Source: Oscarella lobularis (lineage: Eukaryota > Porifera > Homoscleromorpha > Homosclerophorida > Oscarellidae). Taken from it: a DNA stretch of 64,000 bases. Under the pieces are notes generated by a model. The model was given only the letters and a program-made list of their open reading frames with translations. It was not told where the DNA came from and made no database searches. Made by a program: the position numbers and the translations under genes. Of the stretch, positions 22,491 through 32,338 are shown piece by piece (position 1 is the stretch's first letter; every line of letters starts with the position of its first letter). The stretch lies in contig NC_089192.1 of assembly GCF_947507565.1 (NCBI RefSeq), positions 1,736,001-1,800,000 of the forward strand, written 5' to 3'.

Positions 22491-23428
22491 ATGGACGTCG
22501 TTCGAAAGGCTCTAGCGTCTGTTCTAGAGGTGGAACTCACGCCCAGTCCATCTGCTCGTCACACAGAAGCACTCCGGACGGTGAAGAAAATGCTGGATAC
22601 GGCGGGAGCTGAAGTCCTCGTCGAGTTCCGTCAGCAGTTGGTTTCCGCCGTATCTCAGTGCTTTACCAACAGTAAAAGAAGTTTTTCCCTTTCACGTGTA
22701 CGAGAGGAAGCACAGACAGCGTTCTTTTCGCTGAGATTGGGCCGGCTTCAGGAGATTTGGGCTTGCTTTTATTTCTCTCTGGGCCTGACGTTCGACGACC
22801 CCCTTTTGTCGCAAGCGGTTAACAGACGAGTTTTCGACTACATGATGATAGAGTTTACAAAGAGTAACAACAAAGAGACGGGAGTGAGCGAGATGCTCCT
22901 GCCCAGGCTGATGATACGTCGACCCTCTTAGTCGACGAACAGAATGCGTTGAGAATGGCGGATGGCTATGTAATGTTTAAATTACTGGCGAAGTACACAA
23001 AGAAGGAAGATGATACGAGTGACAAAATTGTCCGGTGCCTGAAGTCTTTCTCCAAGGTCGACGACAATGATGGGACGAGGTGGATTAGTAAAGTAGACAA
23101 AGGGGGCCTGTGTAAAGTAAATGACGCCGTGTTTCGCTTCTTTGAAAATGTTGAGGCTCTCGTCAGAAAATATCTACGTCGTCAACTGTCAAGAAAGGAG
23201 GTTGACGTTGACGTCGTAGCCTCTGTCCTTGAAAATGAGGTTATCCTGGATGAATGGGTCTCGTTGTCATGTCTCAGCGACGCCAAAGTCCGGCTCTTTC
23301 TACTTCGGGATATCACGGAGCTATGGGTTACCATGCGTGGGTATTCCCTGACGTCAGCCTGGCTTGAACAATACAAGAATGAAAAACGCCTCCTGCTGAA
23401 AAAGAAAAGTCCCTGCGAAAGAATTTGA
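22491..23428 (+). CDS. ORF2 accessory protein of P-like transposon, copy D (one frameshift)
   Basis: Begins MDVVRKALASVLEVE at 22491, close to the terminal repeat. Motifs: DPLLSQAVNRRVFDY; after a one-base frame change between about 22870 and 22895, VDEQNALRMADGYVMFKLLA; WISKVDKGGLCKVNDAVF; and ITELWVTMRGYSLTSAWLEQ, followed by a Lys-rich tail. Nearly full length, about 312 residues. No named domain is recognised. Repair of a single base would restore one reading frame. Whether the break is real cannot be told from sequence alone. Confidence 0.75.
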
Positions 23429-23512
23429 TTCCAGTTTAGTGAAGATTGGTATAATGGCGACGTAGAGGCTGAATGGTAGGGTATAGTGGCTGTTTATTAG
23501 CTGAATGTAATA

Positions 23513-26244
23513 CTACGGAGATTCACGACTTTTCCTACAACGCTTAGGCAGCGGGGTGTCGTATATTTTTTCCTCAGGGAATAGGCGTTGACGTCGACTA
23601 GAGTTTCCCCGTACCGGAACCTGGGATAGTGATCCTTGCTGCTTGATGGACGCAGAATTTTTCAGACACTCTTCAACCGACGGATTATCACTTCTTCCTC
23701 CCCGTCCACGTTGCTGACAGAAGTAGTTCTCCAACGGATCTTGGCTGACGTGTTCGCTCAATAGGTATAAACCATCAGTGGCCCCGGGAAGAGAGAACAA
23801 ATATCTCGTAATCTCCACAAAAGATTTCACTGCAAAATGAACAGTTAGTGTGGAATTCCGTTGCAGACGTCATGCTAACCTGTCATATGCCATCCCTCGA
23901 CTGTCTCCTTAGTAAGTGTCATTTTTCTCCTAGCTTCAGCAGGAATATCGGATTTCTGCGCGGCAACACACTTTTTCCAATCTAAGAGGTACCCCAGAAA
24001 GACATACTCAAGCCACTAAATGAAAAGCTGTTTGTCATGTCATACAATTTGTTAGGCATTCGTTACATACGTTGAGGCGCTCATCGTCTCCTGACAGGTA
24101 AGCTCGTCGGTTTACTTCTTTATTATGCAGTGACCGGACGTTCAAACAATGGAACGCCTTGTTAAATATTCTGCAGAAGCGAGCTGTTTCGGAGCTCCCA
24201 GGAATTTTGCAGTGCTCCAAGGCATTGGCCACCGAATTGCTCAAGACCTATATCAAAGAAAATTAAGACAGCACGACAGGTACTTACGCCGTGCAATACT
24301 AACTTGTGCAGCTAAGTCTACTCTCATTCGAGAATATGAGGTGAGGTTGACGTGTTCCAATTTAAATTTCTTCAGCAGGTAAAGGCCGGAAGATGCAGTT
24401 TCTTGTGTCTTTCTGTATAATTCAAGGATATGGCTCCAAGTCACCCACTGATCATTAAGCTGTAAAAAAGACGTTTCCTGAAAATATTTTGTTACTCAAT
24501 TACGAACCTTTATCGCCCTGATTTTTCCAAAAGGAAAGGAATGTGAAAAACAGTTTCTCGGTGTTTTGATCAAGTGTGGAGCGTCGCACATAAAGTATAT
24601 CATCCGTCCGTCGCTACTGTAAGGATTTGGCACTTTATAGAGATGCTCTTCACGATTTCTGCTAAGAGCTTCGTGCAGACGATAACATTTCCTGTTTGGT
24701 CCTGCACCGTCAGATGTTATCGCCAAGACTTTGAATCCGAGGAAATCCAAAATCTCTATAGCTTCCCACATAATTGACATTAGTGACGATGCCGTGACGC
24801 CTGTAGTGGAAAAATGAGCCCAAGGAAATATCAGACTTGTGGCAATTCCTCTGACCATCAGAACAAGAATATGCGTCGTAACAGCTGGGCACAAGCGTGC
24901 AACCGGTTGCTTTCTACTGGCCGAATTTTCCAGTAATTGCTGTTCATTATCGACGCTGCCGTGATCAACAAATCCCACTATCTCTTGATCGTGTTTGTTG
25001 TACACCAAGTCGTCCCTTATTTCATTTCGTCAAAAACCAAGGTGACGTGTTTCTGGACATCTGAGCATTCAACTAGTCGCGCCTCGGGGACGAGTTGGTG
25101 GTTTGAGCCGCTATTGAAACCCGCTGTTTGTTTGAAAAAATGGGTATAATCACGAAGCGTTCTCTCGGACGGCAGTCGTATCATCCCACATGTTCTCATT
25201 ATGTGATAGGCTGAACTTGAAGCCATTGTCATGCTCCGTGCCCACCGTATTATAAGTGGATGCCAGCGCATGCCATTGGCACTCTTGCACGAAGCAGCCT
25301 TTTTCTGTTCTTCCCAAATCAGTCTCCTGAAGGATCCTTCGGGAAAAGCCTCCGAAACAAATCTGTCAGTCTCTTCTCCTACCTTGAGAACGTCGCCATG
25401 CATAGACGACTTTACAGGGAATCTATTCCTTTTTACAAGCAACTGAACAGCAGCTGCCAACTTTGAGATCTTGGTATCACTCGGTTTTTTTTGGCTTTGG
25501 AGAGCTGCTGCAACTTCCGATGCCTTTGCGGAGTGGTCAGTGTAAAATTGTTTGCAAATTTGCTCGGTTTATCTTTCGCCGAGAGCCATCTGCTGTACTT
25601 CCTCCGCAAGGTGCAACGGAAAACAGCACACTCGAAGCAGCGTGTATCTACTTTTAGAACGAGCATCTGGCGTGCTACCGACCTGATTGTGGCCGTGCGC
25701 AAGACGTCTTTTACATTGAAAGGAGAGAAGGTATCGACAAATCCGATATTTCCTCCTGTTTTCGATCTCAAAGTTCCTTTTTTGTCTGCGCACATTCGCA
25801 TAAAATGGCCGTCAAAATTTCCAGGGCAGAGAAAAAGTCCATCCACAAAAAATAAGAAGAGGTTCGTAATTTTCTGACGTCAGTCGCTCCGGGATCGCAG
25901 CCATAGCTTTGCATCTTTGTAAGTCGACTTGTCTGCCTCGGACAAACATGCTCGTGATGCTCATGACTGAGAGCAAAATGCTGCAGGAAAGTACGGTGGG
26001 AGAAGCAGACACGGTGTCGGGGGTAACGTCAAGCTTTGACAGACGGACGTCGTCTCCTCTTTTCCCAAAAACATGCCATGCAGAACTGGTATCACTCGTA
26101 TAGCTACAGCGGAAAATCGTTCGTTTGACAAAATCCCGAGAGACTGGTACCTGGGATCGTCCACAACGCTGGTTTTGCTCTCCCGTCCTGTCTTCTTTTT
26201 ACGTACTCTCCCTTACGTCTACTGAGCCCAAGACGTCTAGGCAT
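23513..26244 (-). CDS. P-element/THAP9-type transposase, copy D (multi-exon, near intact)
   Basis: Starts MPRRLGLSRRKGEYVKRR at 26244. N-terminal blocks: WHVFGKRGDDVRLSKLDVTP; MFVRGRQVDL (26100-25905); CPGNFDGHFMRMCADKKG, TATIRSVARQMLVLK and RCFECAVFRC (25846-25490). RNase H: GMRWHPLIIRWARSM, VTLVFDEMK (first Asp), IVGFVDHG, ATHILVLMVRG, LAITSDGAGPN (second Asp), CDAPHLIKTPRN. Later exons: LKLEHVNLTSYSRMRVDLA, ARFCRIFNKAFHCLNVRS, a Trp-led exon at about 24017-23890, and DPLENYFCQQRGRGG ending TPLPKRCRKSRESP. Frame breaks occur at T8 (25485-25492 on +) and directly after DEMK near 25017. Short introns separate the blocks. No THAP finger is seen. Confidence 0.8.
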
Positions 26245-26904
26245 TTTAATCTACACAGAAGCCATGGATTAGGAAGGCTCAAACTGATGAATAACAGTGG
26301 CGGCGGAATCATTGCCACGCCCACGCTGCGATGTGACCCTCCTTTCCCAGGACGGTAGAGCAGACTTAGCAGCGCTCAAGACAACAAGCGATTTTGCCCT
26401 CTACTGAGGACAGATGCGGCTACTGTATGCAACGCTACCAAAGAAATTTCGACAAAGCGTTAAACGGTAAGAGGTACGATAACTCACACAGGAAGACGCT
26501 GCGAAATCGCAGGCCACTGCGAATGGACGCTATACAACGCTAGAAATCCACCCGTGAGCAGTAGTTTAGACAACTGCGTGTCGTGAAATCAGGGAATCGA
26601 GTGCTCAGCATGATCACGGAAGGAGTACGAGGTACGAAACGATCGGATGCCCAATACTTGCCCGTCTACTCTCGGGCAGTAGTCCTTACACTACAGACTT
26701 ATGCAAACACTCAACCGAAGAGAAGTGCACCTGAAGCGTTTGGGAAGATAGTGTCCTCCTCGACGATAAATGAATTTTCACGAACGATATACGGGCACTC
26801 AGTGAGACACGCATGGCGAGCAGTATGGAACCCTAAATCCAGTGTAAACTATCACGTGACACCGGGAGTTTCCAATCCCCTTTCTCTTCTATCTATGTTC
26901 TGAC

Positions 26905-27540
26905 GGAAGCTGCGAGGAAGGCGCTTTGCCCTCCGTTCGTTTGTCGAGACGTTCTAAAGAGAGATCAGAATCGGCAAGAGCTTCATAATCCATGCTGCTG
27001 CACAATATATGCCGCGCATTATCGTTGTTTCAATCTTTTCTGTCTTCGAAATCTCAGCCAGGCGTTGCTGATAATTTGGCCGTAATTGCGCCGTCTCGCC
27101 GAGATCGTCCGCCGTCCAATTGGGAGACAGATGGAGAAGAAACGTCCACTGATCGTTATTTGGAGACAGTCCATGTGAATGCGTCTGAAAAATTCTTTAT
27201 TGACTCCATTATAGCAGTAGGCCTATATAGACTATGTGAGATCAACGTTGTTAATGTTTTTAAACTGAGACCCAGAGCGTCACTACTGCCGCTACTCAAG
27301 TACTGAAGAGTGGCTTACTTGTGCAGCTAGCCCTCCACGCGTGCTCGCCCTCTAATAATCGTTTGGCGACATCGTTTAGAAGAATTTTGGCGGCTATTAG
27401 GCTTATGAGCTTCGCCAGCAGCTCGTCGACGAGATACATGGTTCCGAGGGATATCGCGCTCGTGGTGTGAACGGCTGGTAGCTCTGCGCTGCTGCCAAGA
27501 CGCATTTTCATTGTTGTTCTTTACGCCCATACGGGAGCTC
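26905..27540. other. Region right of element D, no clear gene
   Basis: Open frames on both strands are short and motif-free. A low-confidence plus-strand stretch with splice-like ends exists near 27000-27300, but nothing recognisable is seen. Confidence 0.3.
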
Positions 27541-27661
27541 GTCAAGTGTCTGCGCTCAAATCATGTATGGAAGAATCTCTTGCTACGCAGTTCAAAAAAA
27601 TCTCACAGGCAAGTCCTCCCAAATCGAAGACGAATACAGCGATCGTTTGTTTTCGACTTAG

Positions 27662-27979
27662 GCGACTCTCCAGCAGAAAAGAAAATATGACGAACTTGTC
27701 GAGAAGGCCAAGGCGCTGACGATGGAACGTCGCTTTCGAAAAGCACTTTAGGCGTACCAGGCGGCCATCGACCTCGTCCCAAACCCGAAATTCGTCCAAC
27801 GCATAGCGGATCTCAACGTACGTGTCAAAAGAGAACTGGCTCCCCTTTTAGGGTCATGAGACTAAATCTTATTTTTCCTTAGGAAACGAAACGATCAGAA
27901 TCGAGAGAGGAATCAGACGACAAGAACGACGACGAGTTCGTCGCAATCGATCACAAATTCGGTGCCGTCTCTGTATGAC
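27662..27979 (+). pseudogene. TPR-like fragment resembling an ERCC6-like protein N terminus
   Basis: An exon after a good acceptor (TTCGACTTAG) reads ATLQQKRKYDELVEKAKAL, then RRFRKAL, an in-frame TAG (27749-27751), and AYQAAIDLVPNPKFVQRIAD. This helical pattern recalls the tetratricopeptide region at the start of ERCC6-like proteins. A 63-bp intron (27819-27881) leads to a second exon, ETKRSESREESDDKND, ending in a stop. The stop codon inside a conserved helix suggests a dead fragment. Family assignment is tentative. Confidence 0.4.
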
Positions 27980-28028
27980 ACTAGGGAGACATCTAATTAA
28001 GGCCATTTCTCCCCGTTCTGGTCCTTCT

Positions 28029-28275
28029 ATGGCGGCCGCGCATGCAGAGTCTGACGTGAAGTTGATCTTGATCGTTCTTCTTTCGAAGTTTCCAAACGGC
28101 TTGACGATCGACAAGCTGTAGGCAAGCTTTCGGCAGTCAATGGGTCACGCTACACGGATTGCGGATTTTAATCTTTGATTGATAGCATGCCCAAAGCCAT
28201 CTACAAGAATCGCGCTTAGCAGGGTCGCGAAATTCTGCATTCAATTCTTTTCAAAAAGCCTGACAACGTAATTCG
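28029..28275 (+). other. Coding-like fragment, possibly LOTUS-type
   Basis: Begins MAAAHAESDVKLILIVLLSK, then FPNGLTIDKL, TAG at 28119-28121, and ASFRQSMGHATRIADF. A second piece after an acceptor-like TTGATAG reads SMPKAIYKNRA, TAG, QGREILHSILF. The helix pattern hints at a LOTUS/OST-HTH fold, but I cannot confirm this. Two TAG stops make it a likely pseudogene. Confidence 0.22.
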
Positions 28276-28835
28276 TGTAAGATTATTCTTCGGTGAACAA
28301 CATTATCTTGAGTGATCCGACGTTTGGCAGCATAAAACACACTACGCGGACAAAGATAGAGTTATAAAAGAGATAAAGATGCATGAAGGTAAGAACCAAA
28401 ATGGAAGATTAGAATAAATTCTTTTTAATTTTTTTATACAGCCGGACTTGTCCCGATGAGAGAGCATGCCAACAGTAAGAAGAAACAATAAACTTTTCGC
28501 TTTCAATTAAGTTGGAGAGTGTCCAATTTGCTGGCTTAATTAAAAGGTAGGCAGTAATTTTACGTTGTGGAGTAATACAACGTAGTGATTTTAATAGTTA
28601 ATAATTTTAATGTTTTAAGTGGATGCATACGGGCGGCAACAGTGGATGATGTTGCCCGTCTACTATGTAGACGGCAACCACAGATAATGTTGCATTCCTA
28701 TTTGGCAAGAATGCATCTATTTTCCAATTTATATTTGTTGCATCTCTTTTTTGGCCAGTTGCCTGTATCCCAATTCACTGACGGCGTTTGATTCGTCCTT
28801 TTTTGCTTGAATGCATCTTTTTATATGGCTAGAGC

Positions 28836-28941
28836 GACCTCTAATCACGGCCGTTTCTGTATGAAACTTGGGCAAGCTCTAATAACGGCCGTCTCTGTAT
28901 GATGCTGGGGCGACCTCTAATAACGGTCGTCTCCTTATGAT
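28836..28941. repeat. Tandem repeat, three units of 30-39 bp
   Basis: Units share CTCTAAT[CA]ACGG[CT]CGT and [CG]T[AG]TGATG-like ends. A lone related unit lies at about 27963-28005. The motif resembles the 50-bp minisatellite at 31221 and 33859 (CTCTAATAA, GACGGTCTC), so all may share an origin. Confidence 0.55.
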
Positions 28942-30325
28942 GAAAAGTGAGCGTTCCCGCCAAAGCTGTTTTGTCGTTAGATTGATATTTGAGCTTTTTT
29001 GTACAACTTAAATGACGGCTGGCACATTATAAATCGGGTAAACTGCTTAAGAGAAGGATATCTGGCAAAATTACGAACTGGCACTTGCCAACTACGATCA
29101 TAAATGCGACAGAATTATCGACATAATTATCGACATAAATATCGTAGGACAATCATTTTTATGTTGTTCGTTGAGCAGGAGGACGGCGATTTTCGTTGCA
29201 GCTAGGAGCATTGAAACGAGAGGAGTGTTCCTGGACGGTTTTCTGTCCGAATGAATGAAAACTCTGTAGACTTTCTGAAATATCTTTTGCTATTTTTAAA
29301 CTTGAAACGTAAATGTCCGAGAGGTCGAGAATATCTCGGAAACAGCGGATGATAGAGGGGCGAAGTCCATCAATTATATTTTTACAGAAACACCTTTACC
29401 TTTGCAACATCATATCAACTGCATCGCTTATATTAGTTTTAGGCCCGGAGAAAACGATAGAAAACGATCCCTGCTCTTGCTCGCGCTTACCACAGCCAGG
29501 TAATTCAACGAGAACCGGCTCGCGGCGCTGTACTGAGTCAAATAATCTGTGGAGCGTTTGTTTGATCATCAACGTAAACGTCTAAGCGTAGCGCACGTTT
29601 GATTGCTCAATATGCAGCGCCTTGATTTTTCTGACAAAGCGTACCATCGTCGTCGCGTATGCGTTTGCTTTTCGCGTCCGAATAGCGATCAAACCGCTCT
29701 AGAAAAGACTCACAATGCACTTCGCGATTACTTCTTCGCGTCTACTATAGAGTAATGGTATTATCACCTGATCAAATTTTTCTTTGCAAGATGAATGACA
29801 ATGCATACTGTAAATAGCTAATTTCAATTCTGTAGCGATATTACCATCGGAATGTCATACCATTATAACAAATACACCGCAGTCAGAGCCGTTTTTCTGA
29901 ATTGAAAGTTCTCCTTAAAATTGAAACGCAACTTATAAAGAGTGTTTTAATCTGAATGTCTTATAAGGCAAACCCATCTGCTAAATTTTGAACATGTTCA
30001 TTTTGACGTGGTTGTAGCGGAAGGCGACACCAAGCGCATAAGATCTCTAAACAATCAATACATCGCTTTGTCACTATACGTTCGTATTGGTCATTACAAT
30101 AGAAGCTGTTTCAAATGTTTGTTGTCCATGCCACCAAGGGGTCTAAAACATAAACAACTTTGTCTTTTAAAGAAGCAACCTAAAAAGGAACATCAGCAAA
30201 AATATCATATGATAAAGCCTCTTACGCCCAGTAACCAATGACAGATGTCATGAAGAGGCATGATAACGTATTCCGGATTTTCTAAGGATGATATGTCCTG
30301 AAGTCATTGTATAGTAATACATTAC
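28942..30325. other. Non-coding region
   Basis: About 1.4 kb with no supported gene on either strand. Open frames at 29313 and 30008 are short and lack motifs. Confidence 0.4.
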
Positions 30326-31035
30326 GTTAATTGTTTAACGTGTACGCGCAAAATCCAACGAGAAATCTCTTCCAAACGTCTATCTTTCAGCACTGCTGAC
30401 CACTGCAAGTCTACGACAAGCGCAGACTCCGTCTTTTGGCCGTTTGACAAAGCGTCATGAGAAATATGTAAAAACGCGTTTATAGCCTTTACAAAAGGGC
30501 ATCACGTCAAGTACAAACAATTTATTTAGCTTACGCCATCTGTCAGCCATCCTTTTTTCTTCCAAAGTGTCACTAAGTCTTGGAGAAATAAGGTAAAGTT
30601 TGCTACCGCTCCAAGGACACGATCGTGACGAGCTGTAGCAAGTTTGGTAACAATTTCCTGTAAGAGCGCTTTTGTTAAGACATACTTCTATTATGGCATT
30701 TAAATAACTAGAGTGATTTGTTTAAAGTACCTTTACGGATTTGTGGCTTGAGACGGATTGCATAAAGCAGCTTTCTGGCCAGCAATCAAAATCAAGTTCA
30801 CTTTCCTTAACAGTAAACTCTACCATAACAGCACAAGCCTTTTTACGAATTACATAAAACATGCTTTCACCGCTCACCTTCTGAGCTGGAAATTTGATCG
30901 GCTATTTGGGAGCTAATGGCGCTGTCGGTAACAGCGTCTTTTTCAATAATAATTGTCGTGTTACTGCAAGAATCCAATGCAGTAGCATCAAAACTATCGG
31001 ATTCTTCCTCATAAACGGCGGTGCCTGAATTCAAT
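30326..31035 (-). CDS. Unrecognised multi-exon gene (partial)
   Basis: Four consecutive minus-strand blocks read as protein with proper splice ends. About 31030-30885: TAVYEEESDSFDATALDSCS and ISSQIADQIS. About 30880-30735: GESMFYVIRKKACAVMVEFT and ESELDFDCWPESCFMQ, then a GTACTT donor. 30666-30535: EIVTKLATARHDRVLGAVAN and LFLQDLVTLWKKKGWLTDG, then a GTAAGC donor. About 30487-30328: AINAFLHISHDALSNGQ and LEEISRWILRVHVKQLT. Composition is ordinary soluble protein. A one-base frame problem may separate the first two blocks. I do not recognise the family. Start and end are not resolved. Confidence 0.5.
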
Positions 31036-31220
31036 ATTATTGTATTAGTATACGGTTGACTGAATTACTCTGTAAAAACATATGTGCAATATAAGTTTAC
31101 AAACTTTTGCGGATGTATGTGTGTTCGTCCTGTATTTGAGTTACAGGCGCTGTGTTATCTCCGCAGTACAATGAACTTTCATTGTGTTGTTCAAATTCTA
31201 TAAAATAACCAATGTGTAAT

Positions 31221-31861
31221 AAATTCACTACAATCCTTATGAATCAATGGCGACGGTCTGACGCACTAGCAATTTCACTACAATCCTTATGAATCAATCG
31301 GGACGTTCTCACGCTCTAGTAATTTCCCTACAATCCTTTTGAATGAATGTGGACGGTCTAACGCTTTAATTCAATGGGGACGGCCTCACTGTTCTAGTAA
31401 TTTCACTACATTCCTTATGAATCAATGGCGACGGTCTGACGCACTAGCAATTTCACTACAATCCTTATGAATCAATGGGGACGTTCTCACGCTCTAGTAA
31501 TTTTCCTACAATCCTTATGAATGAATCGGGAAGTTCTCACGCTTTAGTAATTTCCCTACAATCCTCATGAATAAATGTGGACGGTCTAACGCTCTAATTC
31601 AATGGGGACGGCCTCACTGTTCTAGTAATTTCACTACAATCCTTATGAATCAATGGCGACGGTCTGAGGCACTAGCAATTTCACTACAATCCTTATGATT
31701 CAATGGGAACGGCCTCACTGCTCTAGTAGTTTCATTACAATCAATTTGAATATATGGGGACGGTCTGACGCTCTAGCAATTTCACTACAATCCTTATGAA
31801 TCAATGGGGGCTGCCTCACGCTCTAGTAATTTCACTACAATCCTTATGAATCAATGGGGAC
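31221..31861. repeat. 50-bp minisatellite array, about 13 units
   Basis: The unit is close to TTTCACTACAATCCTTATGA followed by ATCAATGGGGACGGTCTCAC and GCTCTAGTAA. Some units are shortened to a fused form (TAATTCAATGGGGACGG), and that form recurs near 31370 and 31600, giving a higher-order pattern of roughly 230 bp. It lies about 480 bp upstream of the SKICH gene, which contains the same unit. Confidence 0.85.
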
Positions 31862-32338
31862 CCGTACACAATGAATCATTTGCTCGTAAGTAAAATTTGC
31901 TACTGATAGTTTACAGAATCCGCGTCAATTTCTGTATTTTTTAGGGTAGGCAACAGCTTCACGTTTATAACTACACAACCGAATTCGGATTGCTATCTGT
32001 AGGTAACAGTAGATACAGAGAGGTCTTGTACAAAGATTGGGTTTAGCATTTTGACCATTACCACCACCATTACCACCACAGCTCCCATCCAAATGATTTG
32101 ATTTGTTTCATAATTTGATTTGTTTATAATAGCCGGTTTTCACTAGACATTGTCCAGTTTCGAGCGCCTGCTGATTGTCTGATTAAAATACGGTAGTGCA
32201 GCAGCTGATGTGCTTGTATTTGTACCAGATTGAGAGAGAAGGTCTGTGAATTTAGGACACTGCTAAGGGATTTTTCAATTATGATTTATCTTGTCACGTG
32301 AATACAGCAGTGGTTGATAATAACCGTGATGCGCAGTG

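Larger units (their letters stand above)
22414..26897. mobile_element. P-element-like transposon, copy D (complete ends)
   Basis: Terminal repeats of about 46 bp (22414-22459, 26852-26897) begin CATAGA[CT]AGAAGAG and contain GTGTCACGT. The flanking heptamers are TTCTCAC (22407-22413) and TTCTGAC (26898-26904), six of seven identical. ORF2 is on +, transposase on -, converging with 84 bp between stops. Length is 4484 bp. This is the best preserved copy. Confidence 0.9.
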
